From Rhodococcus rhodochrous (GTDB taxonomy: Bacteria; Actinomycetota; Actinomycetes; Mycobacteriales; Mycobacteriaceae): a stretch of 64,000 nucleotides of DNA. A program made the position numbers and the translations under genes. The stretch spans positions 2,285,444 to 2,349,443 of the forward strand of contig NZ_LT906450.1 of NCBI RefSeq assembly GCF_900187265.1, written 5' to 3'. Position 1 is the first letter of the stretch. The number at the start of each line of letters is the position of its first letter. Of this stretch, positions 18,216-25,944 are shown one piece after another. A model generated the notes under the pieces. That model was given only the letters and a program-made list of their open reading frames with translations, was not told the origin of the DNA and searched no databases.

Positions 18216-19490
18216 GTGAGCAAGGCCTCCACGTTTTCGGCGCCGAAGGGTGTGCCCGATTACGTTCCCCCGCAGTCGGCGGAGTTCGTGGCGGTACGGG
18301 ACGGTCTGACCCGTGCCGCACGCCTGGCGGGGTACGGGCACGTCGAGCTGCCCATCTTCGAGGACACCGGCTTGTTCGCTCGCGGCGTCGGCGAGTCCAC
18401 CGATGTCGTCACGAAGGAGATGTACACCTTCGCCGATCGCGGTGAACGCTCGGTCACGCTGCGTCCCGAGGGCACCGCAGGCGTGATGCGCGCGGTGATC
18501 GAGCACGGCCTCGACCGTGGTCAGCTCCCCGTGAAGCTGTCCTATTCCGGACCGTTCTTCCGCTACGAGCGCCCCCAGGCGGGTCGCTACCGTCAGCTGC
18601 AGCAGGTCGGCGTCGAGGCGATCGGCGTCGACGATCCCGCGCTCGACGCCGAGGTCATCGCGGTCGCCGACGCAGGATTCCGGTCGCTCGGACTCGACGG
18701 TTTCCGCCTCGAGATCACGTCCCTCGGCGACGAGACCTGCCGCCCGCAGTACCGGGAGAAGCTGCAGCAGTTCCTGTTCGCGCTCCCGCTCGACGAGGAG
18801 ACGCGCCGCCGCGCCGAGATCAACCCGCTGCGCGTGCTCGACGACAAGCGCCCGGAGGTCCGCGAGATGACCGCCGACGCGCCGTTGATGCTCGACCACC
18901 TCTCGGACACCGCTCGCGCGCACTTCGACGAGGTGCTCGCGCACCTCGATGCGATCGGCGTTCCGTACGTCGTCAATCCGCGCATGGTGCGCGGTCTCGA
19001 CTACTACACGAAGACCACCTTCGAGTTCGTCCACGACGGGCTCGGCGCCCAGTCCGGCATCGGTGGTGGTGGTCGCTACGACGGACTCATGGAACAGCTC
19101 GGCGGCCAGCCGCTCTCGGGCATCGGATTCGGGATCGGCGTCGATCGCACGGTTCTCGCGCTCGCCGCCGAGGGCAAGACCGCCGGCAGCCCCGCGCGGT
19201 GCGAGGTGTACGGGGTGCCGATGGGCGACGCCGCGAAGGCCGCGCTCGTGCCCATCGCGCACAAGCTGCGCGCCGCGGGTGTCCGCGTCGACCTCGCCTA
19301 CGGTGGGCGCGGCCTCAAGGGCGCGATGAAGGCGGCCGACAAGTCCGGTGCCGTCGTCGCGCTCGTGCTCGGCGATCGCGAACTCGAGGCGGGCGAGATC
19401 GTCGTCAAGGATCTGCGCAACGGCGAGCAGCACAGCGTTGCACTCACGGACGTCGTAGCCCGTGTGGGTGAGGTCGTTGCCGGCGCATGA
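18216..19490 (+). CDS. hisS: Histidyl-tRNA synthetase
   Basis: A class II aminoacyl-tRNA synthetase of 424 residues. Motif 1 lies around [26 protein letters not shown], motif 2 in [19 protein letters not shown] and [18 protein letters not shown], histidine-specific motifs [12 protein letters not shown] and GGGGRYDGL, and motif 3 in [15 protein letters not shown]. The C-terminal anticodon-binding domain follows from about 325. The start is GTG at 18216, five bases after AGGCAGTACCA. The downstream membrane protein gene overlaps its end. Confidence 0.96.
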   Translation: MSKASTFSAPKGVPDYVPPQSAEFVAVRDGLTRAARLAGYGHVELPIFEDTGLFARGVGESTDVVTKEMYTFADRGERSVTLRPEGTAGVMRAVIEHGLDRGQLPVKLSYSGPFFRYERPQAGRYRQLQQVGVEAIGVDDPALDAEVIAVADAGFRSLGLDGFRLEITSLGDETCRPQYREKLQQFLFALPLDEETRRRAEINPLRVLDDKRPEVREMTADAPLMLDHLSDTARAHFDEVLAHLDAIGVPYVVNPRMVRGLDYYTKTTFEFVHDGLGAQSGIGGGGRYDGLMEQLGGQPLSGIGFGIGVDRTVLALAAEGKTAGSPARCEVYGVPMGDAAKAALVPIAHKLRAAGVRVDLAYGGRGLKGAMKAADKSGAVVALVLGDRELEAGEIVVKDLRNGEQHSVALTDVVARVGEVVAGA

Positions 19491-20121
19491 CGACCGGGAC
19501 GGTGCCACCGTCCCGCTCGATCTGATCCCGTCCCGGCTGCTCAGGCCACGCGCCCGCAGGATCGCGCTGCTCGCGCTCGTCGTCGGCGTCGTCCTCGGCT
19601 TTCTCGTCTGGATCGTCGCGCCCGGCTGGGTCGCCCTGCTCGTCGGGGCCGTCTTCACGGTGCCGCCGGCCGTCGGTGCGTTCCTGGCCACGCGCCGGCA
19701 CCTGCTGCTGCGTGGCACCGTCGTCACCCTGTCGGGGGCGTTCCGGTCGCGCAGTGTCGATCTCGCGCGACTCGCCGGGGTCGAACTGATCGTTCGGGTG
19801 GGTGGCGTGTCGCAGGCCGTCGTGCGCGTCAACGACGGTGAGCACAATCTGGTGTCGGTCCCGCTCGCCCTGTATGCGAACGGCGGCGGTCGCGAACTCG
19901 ATGTCCTGTCTCTGCGAAAGCTCGCCAATGCGCTCGCCACCAGCGAGATCGCTCCGGCGGCGGCGATCTCGTCGGTGCTCGTCGAACAGCTGCGGGCGGA
20001 GGCCCGCGACGCCGCGCTCGGCGAACGCCCGCTCTACCGGGCGATCGAACTCGCGCGCGGCGCCGGCCGCGTGCCGCAGACGACGCTGACCGATCACGAG
20101 GTGGCCTCCCTCGTCGACTGA
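19462..20121 (+). CDS. Membrane protein with PH-like domain, function unknown
   Basis: About 219 residues. After a short polar start there are two adjacent hydrophobic segments (about 34-51 and 54-76), then a beta-rich region ([34 protein letters not shown]) that reads like a bacterial PH domain, and an Ala-rich helical C-terminus. The reading frame overlaps the end of hisS by 29 bases. GTG at 19462 or 19468 and TTG at 19477 (with GGTGAGG at 19466-19472) are all possible starts. I do not recognise a characterised homologue. Convergent with the Ala-rich gene downstream. Confidence 0.7.
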   Translation: MWVRSLPAHDDRDGATVPLDLIPSRLLRPRARRIALLALVVGVVLGFLVWIVAPGWVALLVGAVFTVPPAVGAFLATRRHLLLRGTVVTLSGAFRSRSVDLARLAGVELIVRVGGVSQAVVRVNDGEHNLVSVPLALYANGGGRELDVLSLRKLANALATSEIAPAAAISSVLVEQLRAEARDAALGERPLYRAIELARGAGRVPQTTLTDHEVASLVD

Positions 20122-20146
20122 CGGGCTCGCCCGATGGACGAGGTGC

Positions 20147-21364
20147 TCAGCGGTCGTCGTGCGATCCGATCACCGCGGGAACGACCAACGGCAGTTCTCC
20201 GACGACCTCGCTTCCCTCCGCGGCGGCGCTCAGCAGACGGGTGGCGGAGCGATGCTCCTCGTCGTCGGATCCGCGGGCCGAGGTCGCGGGGACCATCCCG
20301 CCGGTCGACGGCGCCCGTCCCATCGCGCTTGCGCCGGTCGTGGCCGGCGAACCCCCATTCGAACCCGGTGCGGTCGGAATCGGAGCGGCGGCAGGCACGG
20401 CCGCAGTTCCGAACGCAGCCCCCGCGGGGCCGTGACCTGCGATCACTCCGGCCGACACGGTTCCGGCCGATCCCGCGACCGCCGCGCCGACGGTCGGAAC
20501 CGCCGTGTGTGCGGTGGGCACGGTCGCCGCGTAGGCAGTGGGAGTGGTCGCGGCGTGCGCGGCGGCCGTGAACGGGGCTGCGACACCCGACGCGACATCG
20601 GTTGCGGCAGTGGCGGCCGTGCGCATCTCGTGCACTCCGGCCACGGCGACCGGCGCGGGTACGGGAACCGGTGTGGTCAGCGCGGTCATCGCGGCGGTGT
20701 GGATCGTCAGCTCGCCTCGGGTGCGCGCGACGACGGCCAGTGCCGCCTGGAGATGCTGCGCGGCGGACGCCAACAGGGCGGCCTGGCCCGGCGGCGTCGC
20801 GAGAGCAGGCGCGGCCGCTGTCGCCGTGGCCACGAACGACTGTGCGATGCCGGTCAATTCGATGTTGCCGCGTTCGACGGTCGCCGTGGCGGCGCGGGTG
20901 ACATCGCCGATCCGGTCGCCGCGGTCGGCCAGTTCGAGGGCGGACTGCTGCGCGCGCACCCCGTGCCCTGCGGCCTCGTCGGCCGTGACTCCCTCCCATG
21001 ACTCCGGAAGTGCGTGCAGTGCACTGCGTCCGAGCATCGTGGCGGTCTCGAGCAGACGCGACCCCTGCTGCAGGATCGCCGAGGGATCGAGCGAGTCGAG
21101 GATGCCGGTGCCGAACATCGAGCAGAGTTCGGTGAGCGGCTGCACGATCGTCTCGAGGTCGGGCAGGACCGGTACCGGGATCGTCCCGAGCAGTTCGGCG
21201 ATCGAATTCACCTCGGGGACGGGCAGACCCGGCTCGGGGAGGACGGCTTCCGGCAGTACCGGCAGCGGTGCGTCGAGGACCGGTCCGATCGGGGACGCGC
21301 GGAGAGCGTCGAGAACGGTCGGTGACGCGGCGGGTGTCGCGGTGTCGGCGACCGATCCCTGCAT
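20147..21364 (-). CDS. Ala/Thr/Pro-rich putative type VII secretion substrate (EspA-like partner)
   Basis: 405 residues with no signal peptide. An N-terminal region of hydrophobic Pro-rich segments (VLDAPLPVLPEAVLPEPGLPVPEV) precedes a helical part with a WEG turn at 123-125 (ESWEGVTADEA), as in WXG/EspA-type helical hairpins. A long low-complexity Ala/Thr/Val/Pro tail follows (from about 220). The ATG at 21364 overlaps the stop of the EspC-like gene by one base and has GGGAGGA upstream, so the two are co-translated. Secretion as a heterodimer with the EspC-like protein is inferred. Surface or cell-wall role unknown. Confidence 0.7.
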   Translation of the reverse strand: MQGSVADTATPAASPTVLDALRASPIGPVLDAPLPVLPEAVLPEPGLPVPEVNSIAELLGTIPVPVLPDLETIVQPLTELCSMFGTGILDSLDPSAILQQGSRLLETATMLGRSALHALPESWEGVTADEAAGHGVRAQQSALELADRGDRIGDVTRAATATVERGNIELTGIAQSFVATATAAAPALATPPGQAALLASAAQHLQAALAVVARTRGELTIHTAAMTALTTPVPVPAPVAVAGVHEMRTAATAATDVASGVAAPFTAAAHAATTPTAYAATVPTAHTAVPTVGAAVAGSAGTVSAGVIAGHGPAGAAFGTAAVPAAAPIPTAPGSNGGSPATTGASAMGRAPSTGGMVPATSARGSDDEEHRSATRLLSAAAEGSEVVGELPLVVPAVIGSHDDR

Positions 21365-21699
21365 CACAGTCCTCCCGCCGCATCGGCCAGCGCCGAAGCC
21401 GTTCCGGTGTCGGCTGTTTCGTAGCCGGTGGCCGCCTCGTGTGCTGCGATGCCGTTGGACGCGTAGGCCCATGACAGTTGCGCGACGGCGCGGGTGTGCT
21501 CGGACTGGGCTGCGGCGAACACTGCGAGGAACTCTCCGCCGATGAGTCCCATGGCCGGGCTCAGCGCGGAGATGTTGGCCTGCAGATCGAACGTCCCCGC
21601 CTGCGCCACCTGCTCGGCCGCACGAAGATTCGTGGTCCCGAACGCTCGAATTCCGTCGGGCACCACCCGGATTCCGGCACCGGGAAACAGACCGCTCAT
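21364..21699 (-). CDS. EspC-like type VII secretion target protein
   Basis: A 111-residue helical protein without signal peptide that fits the EspC family (T7SS target, PF10824-like). It has a VVPDGIRAFG start, a helix (NLRAAEQVAQAGTFDLQANISAL), a central GLIGGEFLAVFAAAQSEHTRAVAQL helix, and a C-terminal YETAD at 93-97 that matches the YxxxD/E export signal of ESX substrates. The ATG at 21699 is chosen for its GGGGGG upstream; an ATG at 21711 is also in frame. It overlaps the Ala-rich partner gene. No ESX core genes (eccB-E, mycP) are in the window. Confidence 0.75.
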   Translation of the reverse strand: MSGLFPGAGIRVVPDGIRAFGTTNLRAAEQVAQAGTFDLQANISALSPAMGLIGGEFLAVFAAAQSEHTRAVAQLSWAYASNGIAAHEAATGYETADTGTASALADAAGGL

Positions 21700-21806
21700 C
21701 GAACCCCCCATCGAAGATCAGTGTGGCGAGCACTGTAACTCGAGCGCACCGGGCGAGCCACCGGTCCCTCGGGCGCCTGTGGATGGAGCGCGCGGAAAGC
21801 CGATGT

Positions 21807-21824
21807 ATTCGTTGCACAACGAAT
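21807..21824. promoter_or_regulatory. Palindrome in the divergent EspC-like/radical SAM promoter region
   Basis: ATTCGTT (21807-21813) and AACGAAT (21818-21824) are perfect inverted arms around GCAC. It lies in the 197-bp intergenic region shared by two divergent genes. It could be a repressor site for the EspC-like operon; the regulator is unknown. Confidence 0.5.
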
Positions 21825-21872
21825 GCGCCTCATCCGATCGAACACGATGTCGAACGATCTGTTGACACCGAA

Positions 21873-21888
21873 TAGCACACATGTTCGA
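21873..21888 (+). promoter_or_regulatory. Candidate LexA (SOS) box upstream of the radical SAM gene
   Basis: TAGCACACATGTTCGA matches TCGAACACATGTTCGA, the full mycobacterial-type SOS box, at 14 of 16 positions, with a perfect right half. A TTGACA hexamer sits just upstream at 21862-21867, and the GGAGG ribosome site follows at 21891. A weaker second match, TCGAACACGATGTCGA, is at 21838-21853. As I recall, the orthologous M. tuberculosis gene Rv2578c is among LexA-regulated genes. Confidence 0.6.
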
Positions 21889-21896
21889 CTGGAGGC

Positions 21897-22925
21897 ATGA
21901 GGTGGGCGGGTCAGACTGTGGACGCGGACGACGGAGCTCTGCCGGGTCTCGAGCGGGCAGGCCTCGTCCGTAGTGTCCGCACACCGGAGTTCGAGGGCGT
22001 CACCTTCCACGAGGTGCTGTGCAAGAGCGCGCTGAACAGGACGCCGGAGGCATCCCGGTTACCGTTCCGGTACACCGTCAACACCTTCCGCGGGTGCACC
22101 CACGCGTGCCGGTACTGCTTCGCCCGTCCCACGCACGAGTATCTCGATCTCGACGCCGGGCACGACTTCGACTCGCAACTGGTCGTCAAGACCAACGTCG
22201 CCGCCGTCCTGCGCCGCGAACTCGCGCGCCGATCCTGGACCCGGGAACACGTGGCGCTCGGTACCAACACCGATCCCTACCAGCGTGCAGAGGGGCGTTA
22301 CCGGCTGATGCCCGGAGTCATCCGGGCCTTCGCCGAATCCGGCACCCCCTTCTCCATTCTCACGAAGGGCACGCTTCTGCGCCGCGATCTCCCGTTGCTG
22401 TCGCTGGCGGCCGGTCGGGTCGATGTGTCGGTCGCGGTGTCGCTCCCCATCGGCGATCCCGAACTCGCCGCGCAGATCGAACCGGGCACGCCGTCACCGA
22501 AGGCCCGTCTCGATCTCGTGAAGGCGATCGTCGACGCCGGGTTGTCGTGCCACGTCATGGTCGCTCCGGTGCTGCCCTTCCTCACCGATTCGCGTCAGCA
22601 CCTCGACACGCTGTTCGACTCCCTGGCCACGGCCGGCGCGTCGGGGGTGACGGTGATACCGCTGCACCTGCGCGGCTCGACCCGCGGGTGGTTCCTGTCG
22701 TGGCTCGCCCAGGAGCATCCTGCCCTCATGCGACGCTATCGCCGCCTCTACGGACGGGGTGCCTACGTCGCGCCCGAGTACTCGCAGTGGTTGGACGAGC
22801 GGGTCGCGCCCCTGCTCGAACGCCATCACCTCGGGACCCGGGCGTCCGCTCGGCGCGAGGAGACGGGCGCGTTGCGGACCGACGAACGCGCTCCCGAACC
22901 CGAGGCGGCGCTCACCCTGTTCTGA
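21897..22925 (+). CDS. Rv2578c-family radical SAM protein
   Basis: A 342-residue radical SAM enzyme. The [4Fe-4S] cluster motif CxxxCxxC is Cys67-Cys71-Cys74 (GCTHACRYCFARP), followed by an ALGTNTDPYQRAEGRYRLM segment and barrel strands including PFSILTKGTLLRRDL and VSLPIGDPELAAQIEPG. The family is related to SplB-like and archaeal-type radical SAM proteins, but its reaction is not established. A LexA-like box and its relationship to DNA-photoproduct lyases hint at a DNA-damage role; this is inference. The ATG follows GGAGG. Confidence 0.88.
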   Translation: MRWAGQTVDADDGALPGLERAGLVRSVRTPEFEGVTFHEVLCKSALNRTPEASRLPFRYTVNTFRGCTHACRYCFARPTHEYLDLDAGHDFDSQLVVKTNVAAVLRRELARRSWTREHVALGTNTDPYQRAEGRYRLMPGVIRAFAESGTPFSILTKGTLLRRDLPLLSLAAGRVDVSVAVSLPIGDPELAAQIEPGTPSPKARLDLVKAIVDAGLSCHVMVAPVLPFLTDSRQHLDTLFDSLATAGASGVTVIPLHLRGSTRGWFLSWLAQEHPALMRRYRRLYGRGAYVAPEYSQWLDERVAPLLERHHLGTRASARREETGALRTDERAPEPEAALTLF

Positions 22926-22945
22926 GGCGGTTCGTGGACGTCGCG

Positions 22946-23389
22946 TCAGTCGCCGTATGCGAGCCGGAACTTCTCGAACGCCAGGCGTGAGGCTTCGGGG
23001 ACCGGACGTGATCCGCCTTCGGCGGCGGTGCCGACGTCCACCGAATCGGCGAGCGCGACGCACCGGCCGTGCTGGAACAGGGCCGAGCCGATCACGACCG
23101 ACGACGTTCCTGTGCGGTGGACGCCGGTGGCGATGACGATGTCGTGCGGATAGAACACCTCGGCCAGGAAGTTGATCTCGATCTTCGCGAGTACCGCACG
23201 CTCGAAGGGATGCGTGCCGCCCAGGGTTGACGACACTGCCTCCATGACGAGGACGCGGGCCTGTTCGAAGTAGCGGGCGATCGAGACGTTGTTGATGTGC
23301 CCGAGCGCGTCGGTGTCGCCGAACAGGGGCGTGATCGTGCGCTGCAACGGATACAGGTCGAGCGAGGTGCGCCGCGGGTCGTACCGCAT
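22946..23389 (-). CDS. Single-hotdog acyl-CoA thioesterase (YbgC/4-HBT type)
   Basis: 147 residues with the 4-hydroxybenzoyl-CoA thioesterase signature LFGDTDALGHINNVSIARYFEQAR (catalytic Asp at 25 or 27), followed by the hotdog strands AKIEINFLAEVFYPHDIVIATGV and TSSVVIGSALFQHGRCVALADS. It hydrolyses acyl- or aryl-CoA thioesters; the substrate is not predictable. It is a single gene, convergent with the radical SAM gene, and starts at an ATG with GGTACCTCCC upstream. Confidence 0.87.
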   Translation of the reverse strand: MRYDPRRTSLDLYPLQRTITPLFGDTDALGHINNVSIARYFEQARVLVMEAVSSTLGGTHPFERAVLAKIEINFLAEVFYPHDIVIATGVHRTGTSSVVIGSALFQHGRCVALADSVDVGTAAEGGSRPVPEASRLAFEKFRLAYGD

Positions 23390-23498
23390 GGGAGGTACCG
23401 CCTTCGAGATGGTGACTGTGACCCGGTCAACATATCCGTGAGCGGGTGGGCGCCCCCGCCCCGGAGGTGCGGGCGGCGTTCGGCCGCGGGCGGGAGGC

Positions 23499-23963
23499 CT
23501 ACCGCCTACCGTCGATCATGCGATCGCGCATGCGGGTGAAGGCCTCGGTCATGGAGGTGATGTCGTCGGGGGAGAGCAGGTCGAACATGTTCTCGCGGAC
23601 CGCCTCGACGTGGCCCGGACCCGCCTCGGCGAGTCTCGCGTAGCCGACGTCCGTCAGTTCGGCCCACGCACCACGTCGGTCGGATTCGCACTCCACGCGC
23701 CGCACCCACCCGGCGTTCTCCATGCGGGAGACGGCGCGGGTGATGCCGCTGCGGGTCGTGGTGCTGGCGTCCGCGAGGTCGCGCATGCGCATCCGGCGAT
23801 CGGGTGCCTCGGACAGCAGGACCAGGATCTCGAAGTCGGTGAAGGAGATGTCGGAGTCCCGCAGCAGCTGCTTGTCGAGATTCTGGAACAGCAGTCGCGT
23901 CGCATCCAGATAGGCGCGCCACAGGCGCTGTTCGTCGTCGCCGAGCCACTTCGCTTCTCCCAT
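23499..23963 (-). CDS. MarR-family transcriptional regulator
   Basis: A 154-residue winged-helix regulator. The dimerisation helix (EQRLWRAYLDATRLLFQNLDKQLL) is followed by the DNA-binding part (ISFTDFEILVLLSEAPDRRMRMRDLADASTTTRSGITRAVSRMENAGWVRRVECESDRRGAWAELTDVG). The ATG at 23963 follows TGGAGG. An in-frame start at 24011 would read through the operator and is unlikely. It diverges from two pirin genes across a 16-bp palindrome, so it probably represses both itself and them. The inducing ligand is unknown. Confidence 0.92.
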   Translation of the reverse strand: MGEAKWLGDDEQRLWRAYLDATRLLFQNLDKQLLRDSDISFTDFEILVLLSEAPDRRMRMRDLADASTTTRSGITRAVSRMENAGWVRRVECESDRRGAWAELTDVGYARLAEAGPGHVEAVRENMFDLLSPDDITSMTEAFTRMRDRMIDGRR

Positions 23964-23986
23964 GACCTCCAGTGTACCCGTGTTAG

Positions 23987-24002
23987 TTGACTGCGCAATC
24001 AA
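23987..24002. promoter_or_regulatory. Palindromic MarR operator in the marR-pirin intergenic region
   Basis: TTGACTGCGCAATCAA is an inverted repeat with one mismatched pair. It is a typical 16-bp MarR-family site, positioned centrally in the 92 bp between divergent start codons. The left half also reads as a TTGACT -35 hexamer for the pirin operon, so binding would occlude the promoter. Confidence 0.75.
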
Positions 24003-24055
24003 ATGTGACACACTGGAAGCGTCGACCGACGGACCACCGAGAGGAGTCGAGCGGC

Positions 24056-25081
24056 ATGAGCAACACCGACACCCGTCCCGAGGAGATCCGCTGCCGGACG
24101 GAGGACCTCCCGATTCGCGACCCGCTCCGCCCCCGCGTGGAGATCATCACCTCGCGTGAGGTCCCGCTCGGCGGCCCCCGGGCCATGCCCGTCCGCCGCA
24201 CGCTCCCGCAACGGCAACGTTCGCTGATCGGTGCGTGGTGCTTCGTCGACCACTACGGTCCCGACGACGTCTCCCGCACCGGCGGCATGGACGTCGCACC
24301 GCACCCCCACACCGGGCTCCAGACGGTGTCGTGGCTGTTCACCGGGGAGATCGAACACCGCGACAGTCACGGCGTGCACGCGATGGTCCGGCCGGGGGAG
24401 TTGAACCTCATGACCGGAGGCCACGGGATCTGCCACTCCGAGGTCTCCACCGCCGCGACCACGACGCTGCACGGTGTCCAGCTGTGGGTGGCCCTGCCCG
24501 ACGCGCATCGCGATGCGCCCCGCGACTTCCAGCACCACGTGCCGCCGGTCGTCCGGGTGCCCGGCGCCGACGTCAAGGTCTTCCTCGGTTCGCTCGCCGG
24601 CCAGGAGTCGCCCGTGACGACGTACACCCCGCTGCTCGGCGCGGAGATCGTCCTGGACCCCGCAGCGAGTATCACCCTCGACGTCGACCCGTCGTTCGAA
24701 CACGGGGTGCTCGTCGACACCGGTACGGTCGCACTGTTCGGCACCGTGCTCACCCGTGCCGCGCTCGGCTACACCGGAACCGGCGTGCCGGCCCTCGAAC
24801 TGGCCAACACCACCGACGAACCCGCACGTATCGTCCTCCTCGGCGGAACACCCTTCGGCGAGGAGATCGTCATGTGGTGGAACTTCGTCGGGCGCGACCA
24901 CGACGAGATCGTCGCCTACCGGGACGCCTGGGAACGCGGCTCCGATCGGTTCGGCAGCGTCTCCGGCTACACCGGCAGGGTCGAGCGTCTCCCGGCGCCA
25001 CCCCTGCCCCAGGCACGTATCCGCCCCCGCCGCAATCCGCCCACCGCAGATCCGAACTGCCCGACACAGGACCCCGCATGA
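24056..25081 (+). CDS. Pirin family protein (first)
   Basis: A 341-residue bicupin. The N-terminal cupin metal site has the pirin ligands in HPHTGLQT (His83, His85) and ICHSEV (His127, Glu129). Pirins bind Fe or similar metals; some have quercetinase activity and others act as redox-responsive cofactors. A Pro/Arg-rich C-terminal tail follows residue about 315. The ATG at 24056 has GAGGAG upstream. It overlaps the second pirin by four bases (ATGA) and is divergent from the MarR gene. Confidence 0.92.
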   Translation: MSNTDTRPEEIRCRTEDLPIRDPLRPRVEIITSREVPLGGPRAMPVRRTLPQRQRSLIGAWCFVDHYGPDDVSRTGGMDVAPHPHTGLQTVSWLFTGEIEHRDSHGVHAMVRPGELNLMTGGHGICHSEVSTAATTTLHGVQLWVALPDAHRDAPRDFQHHVPPVVRVPGADVKVFLGSLAGQESPVTTYTPLLGAEIVLDPAASITLDVDPSFEHGVLVDTGTVALFGTVLTRAALGYTGTGVPALELANTTDEPARIVLLGGTPFGEEIVMWWNFVGRDHDEIVAYRDAWERGSDRFGSVSGYTGRVERLPAPPLPQARIRPRRNPPTADPNCPTQDPA

Positions 25082-25857
25082 GCACCGCACCGATTCTCGA
25101 CGTCCGCCGCGCGGACGACCGCCTCCACACGAAGATCGACTGGCTCGACTCGAGGCACTCCTTCTCGTTCGGCCACCACTACGATCCCGACAACACGCAT
25201 TTCGGGATGCTGATGGTCAACAACGACGACATCGTCCGTCCGGGAAGCGGTTTCGACACCCACCCGCATCGCGACATGGAAATCGTCACCTGGGTGCTGC
25301 GCGGATCGCTCGTGCACCAGGACTCCACGGGGCATTCCGGGGTGATCTACCCGGGTCTCGCGCAGCGCATGAGCGCGGGCTCCGGGATCCTCCACTCCGA
25401 GAAGAACGACTCGTGGCGTCATCCCGGCGCCACCGCGTCGTATGCCGCCGAGCACGACGAACCGGTGCGGTTCGTGCAGATGTGGGTGCTGCCGGACGAA
25501 GCCGGGATCGAGCCGGGATACGAACAACTCGAGATCGACGACGAACTGCTCTCCGGCGGTCTCGTGCCGGTCGCATCCGGAATGGACGCCTACGCCGACC
25601 ATTCCGCCATCCGCATCCGCAACAGATATGCCGCCATGCACGTCGCGCGGATGCGTCCGGATCGCCCCGTGACGCTGCCGGACGCACCCTTCGTGCACCT
25701 CTTCGTCGCCCGGGGCGAAGCCGCACTCGAGGGAGCCGGACCTCTCGCCGAAGGAGACGCGGTGCGGATCGCCGGAGGTGGCGGTCGAGCGCTCACCACG
25801 GCGACCGGCGCCGAGATCATCGTCTGGGAGATGCACGCCGCACTCGGACATTCCTGA
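25078..25857 (+). CDS. Pirin family protein (second, YhaK-like)
   Basis: A 259-residue shorter pirin of the YhaK type. It opens with DVRRADDRLHTKIDWLDSRHSFSFG-type sequence. Metal ligands are His62 and His64 (THPHRDMEIVTWV) and His106/Glu108 (GILHSEKND). It is translationally coupled to the first pirin. The two proteins differ strongly in sequence, so they are distinct subfamilies rather than a recent duplication. Regulation by the divergent MarR is expected. Confidence 0.92.
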   Translation: MSTAPILDVRRADDRLHTKIDWLDSRHSFSFGHHYDPDNTHFGMLMVNNDDIVRPGSGFDTHPHRDMEIVTWVLRGSLVHQDSTGHSGVIYPGLAQRMSAGSGILHSEKNDSWRHPGATASYAAEHDEPVRFVQMWVLPDEAGIEPGYEQLEIDDELLSGGLVPVASGMDAYADHSAIRIRNRYAAMHVARMRPDRPVTLPDAPFVHLFVARGEAALEGAGPLAEGDAVRIAGGGGRALTTATGAEIIVWEMHAALGHS

Positions 25858-25898
25858 ACACCGGCACTGCCGACCGCTCCGGCGGACCGGAAACGGCA

Positions 25899-25932
25899 AC
25901 AGGCCCGCCCCGCAGATCCGGGACGGGCCTGT
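25899..25932. terminator. Bidirectional terminator between convergent genes
   Basis: ACAGGCCCGCCCC (25899-25911) and GGGACGGGCCTGT (25920-25932) form a 13-bp stem with one mismatch and an 8-base loop, 41 bases after the second pirin and 13 bases beyond the end of the CBS gene. Confidence 0.85.
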
Positions 25933-25944
25933 CGCCGTCGTGGG

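Noticed and set aside
17178-19940. A 920-codon open frame antisense to the glyoxalase-like gene and hisS
   Set aside because: No domain and full overlap with well-supported genes.
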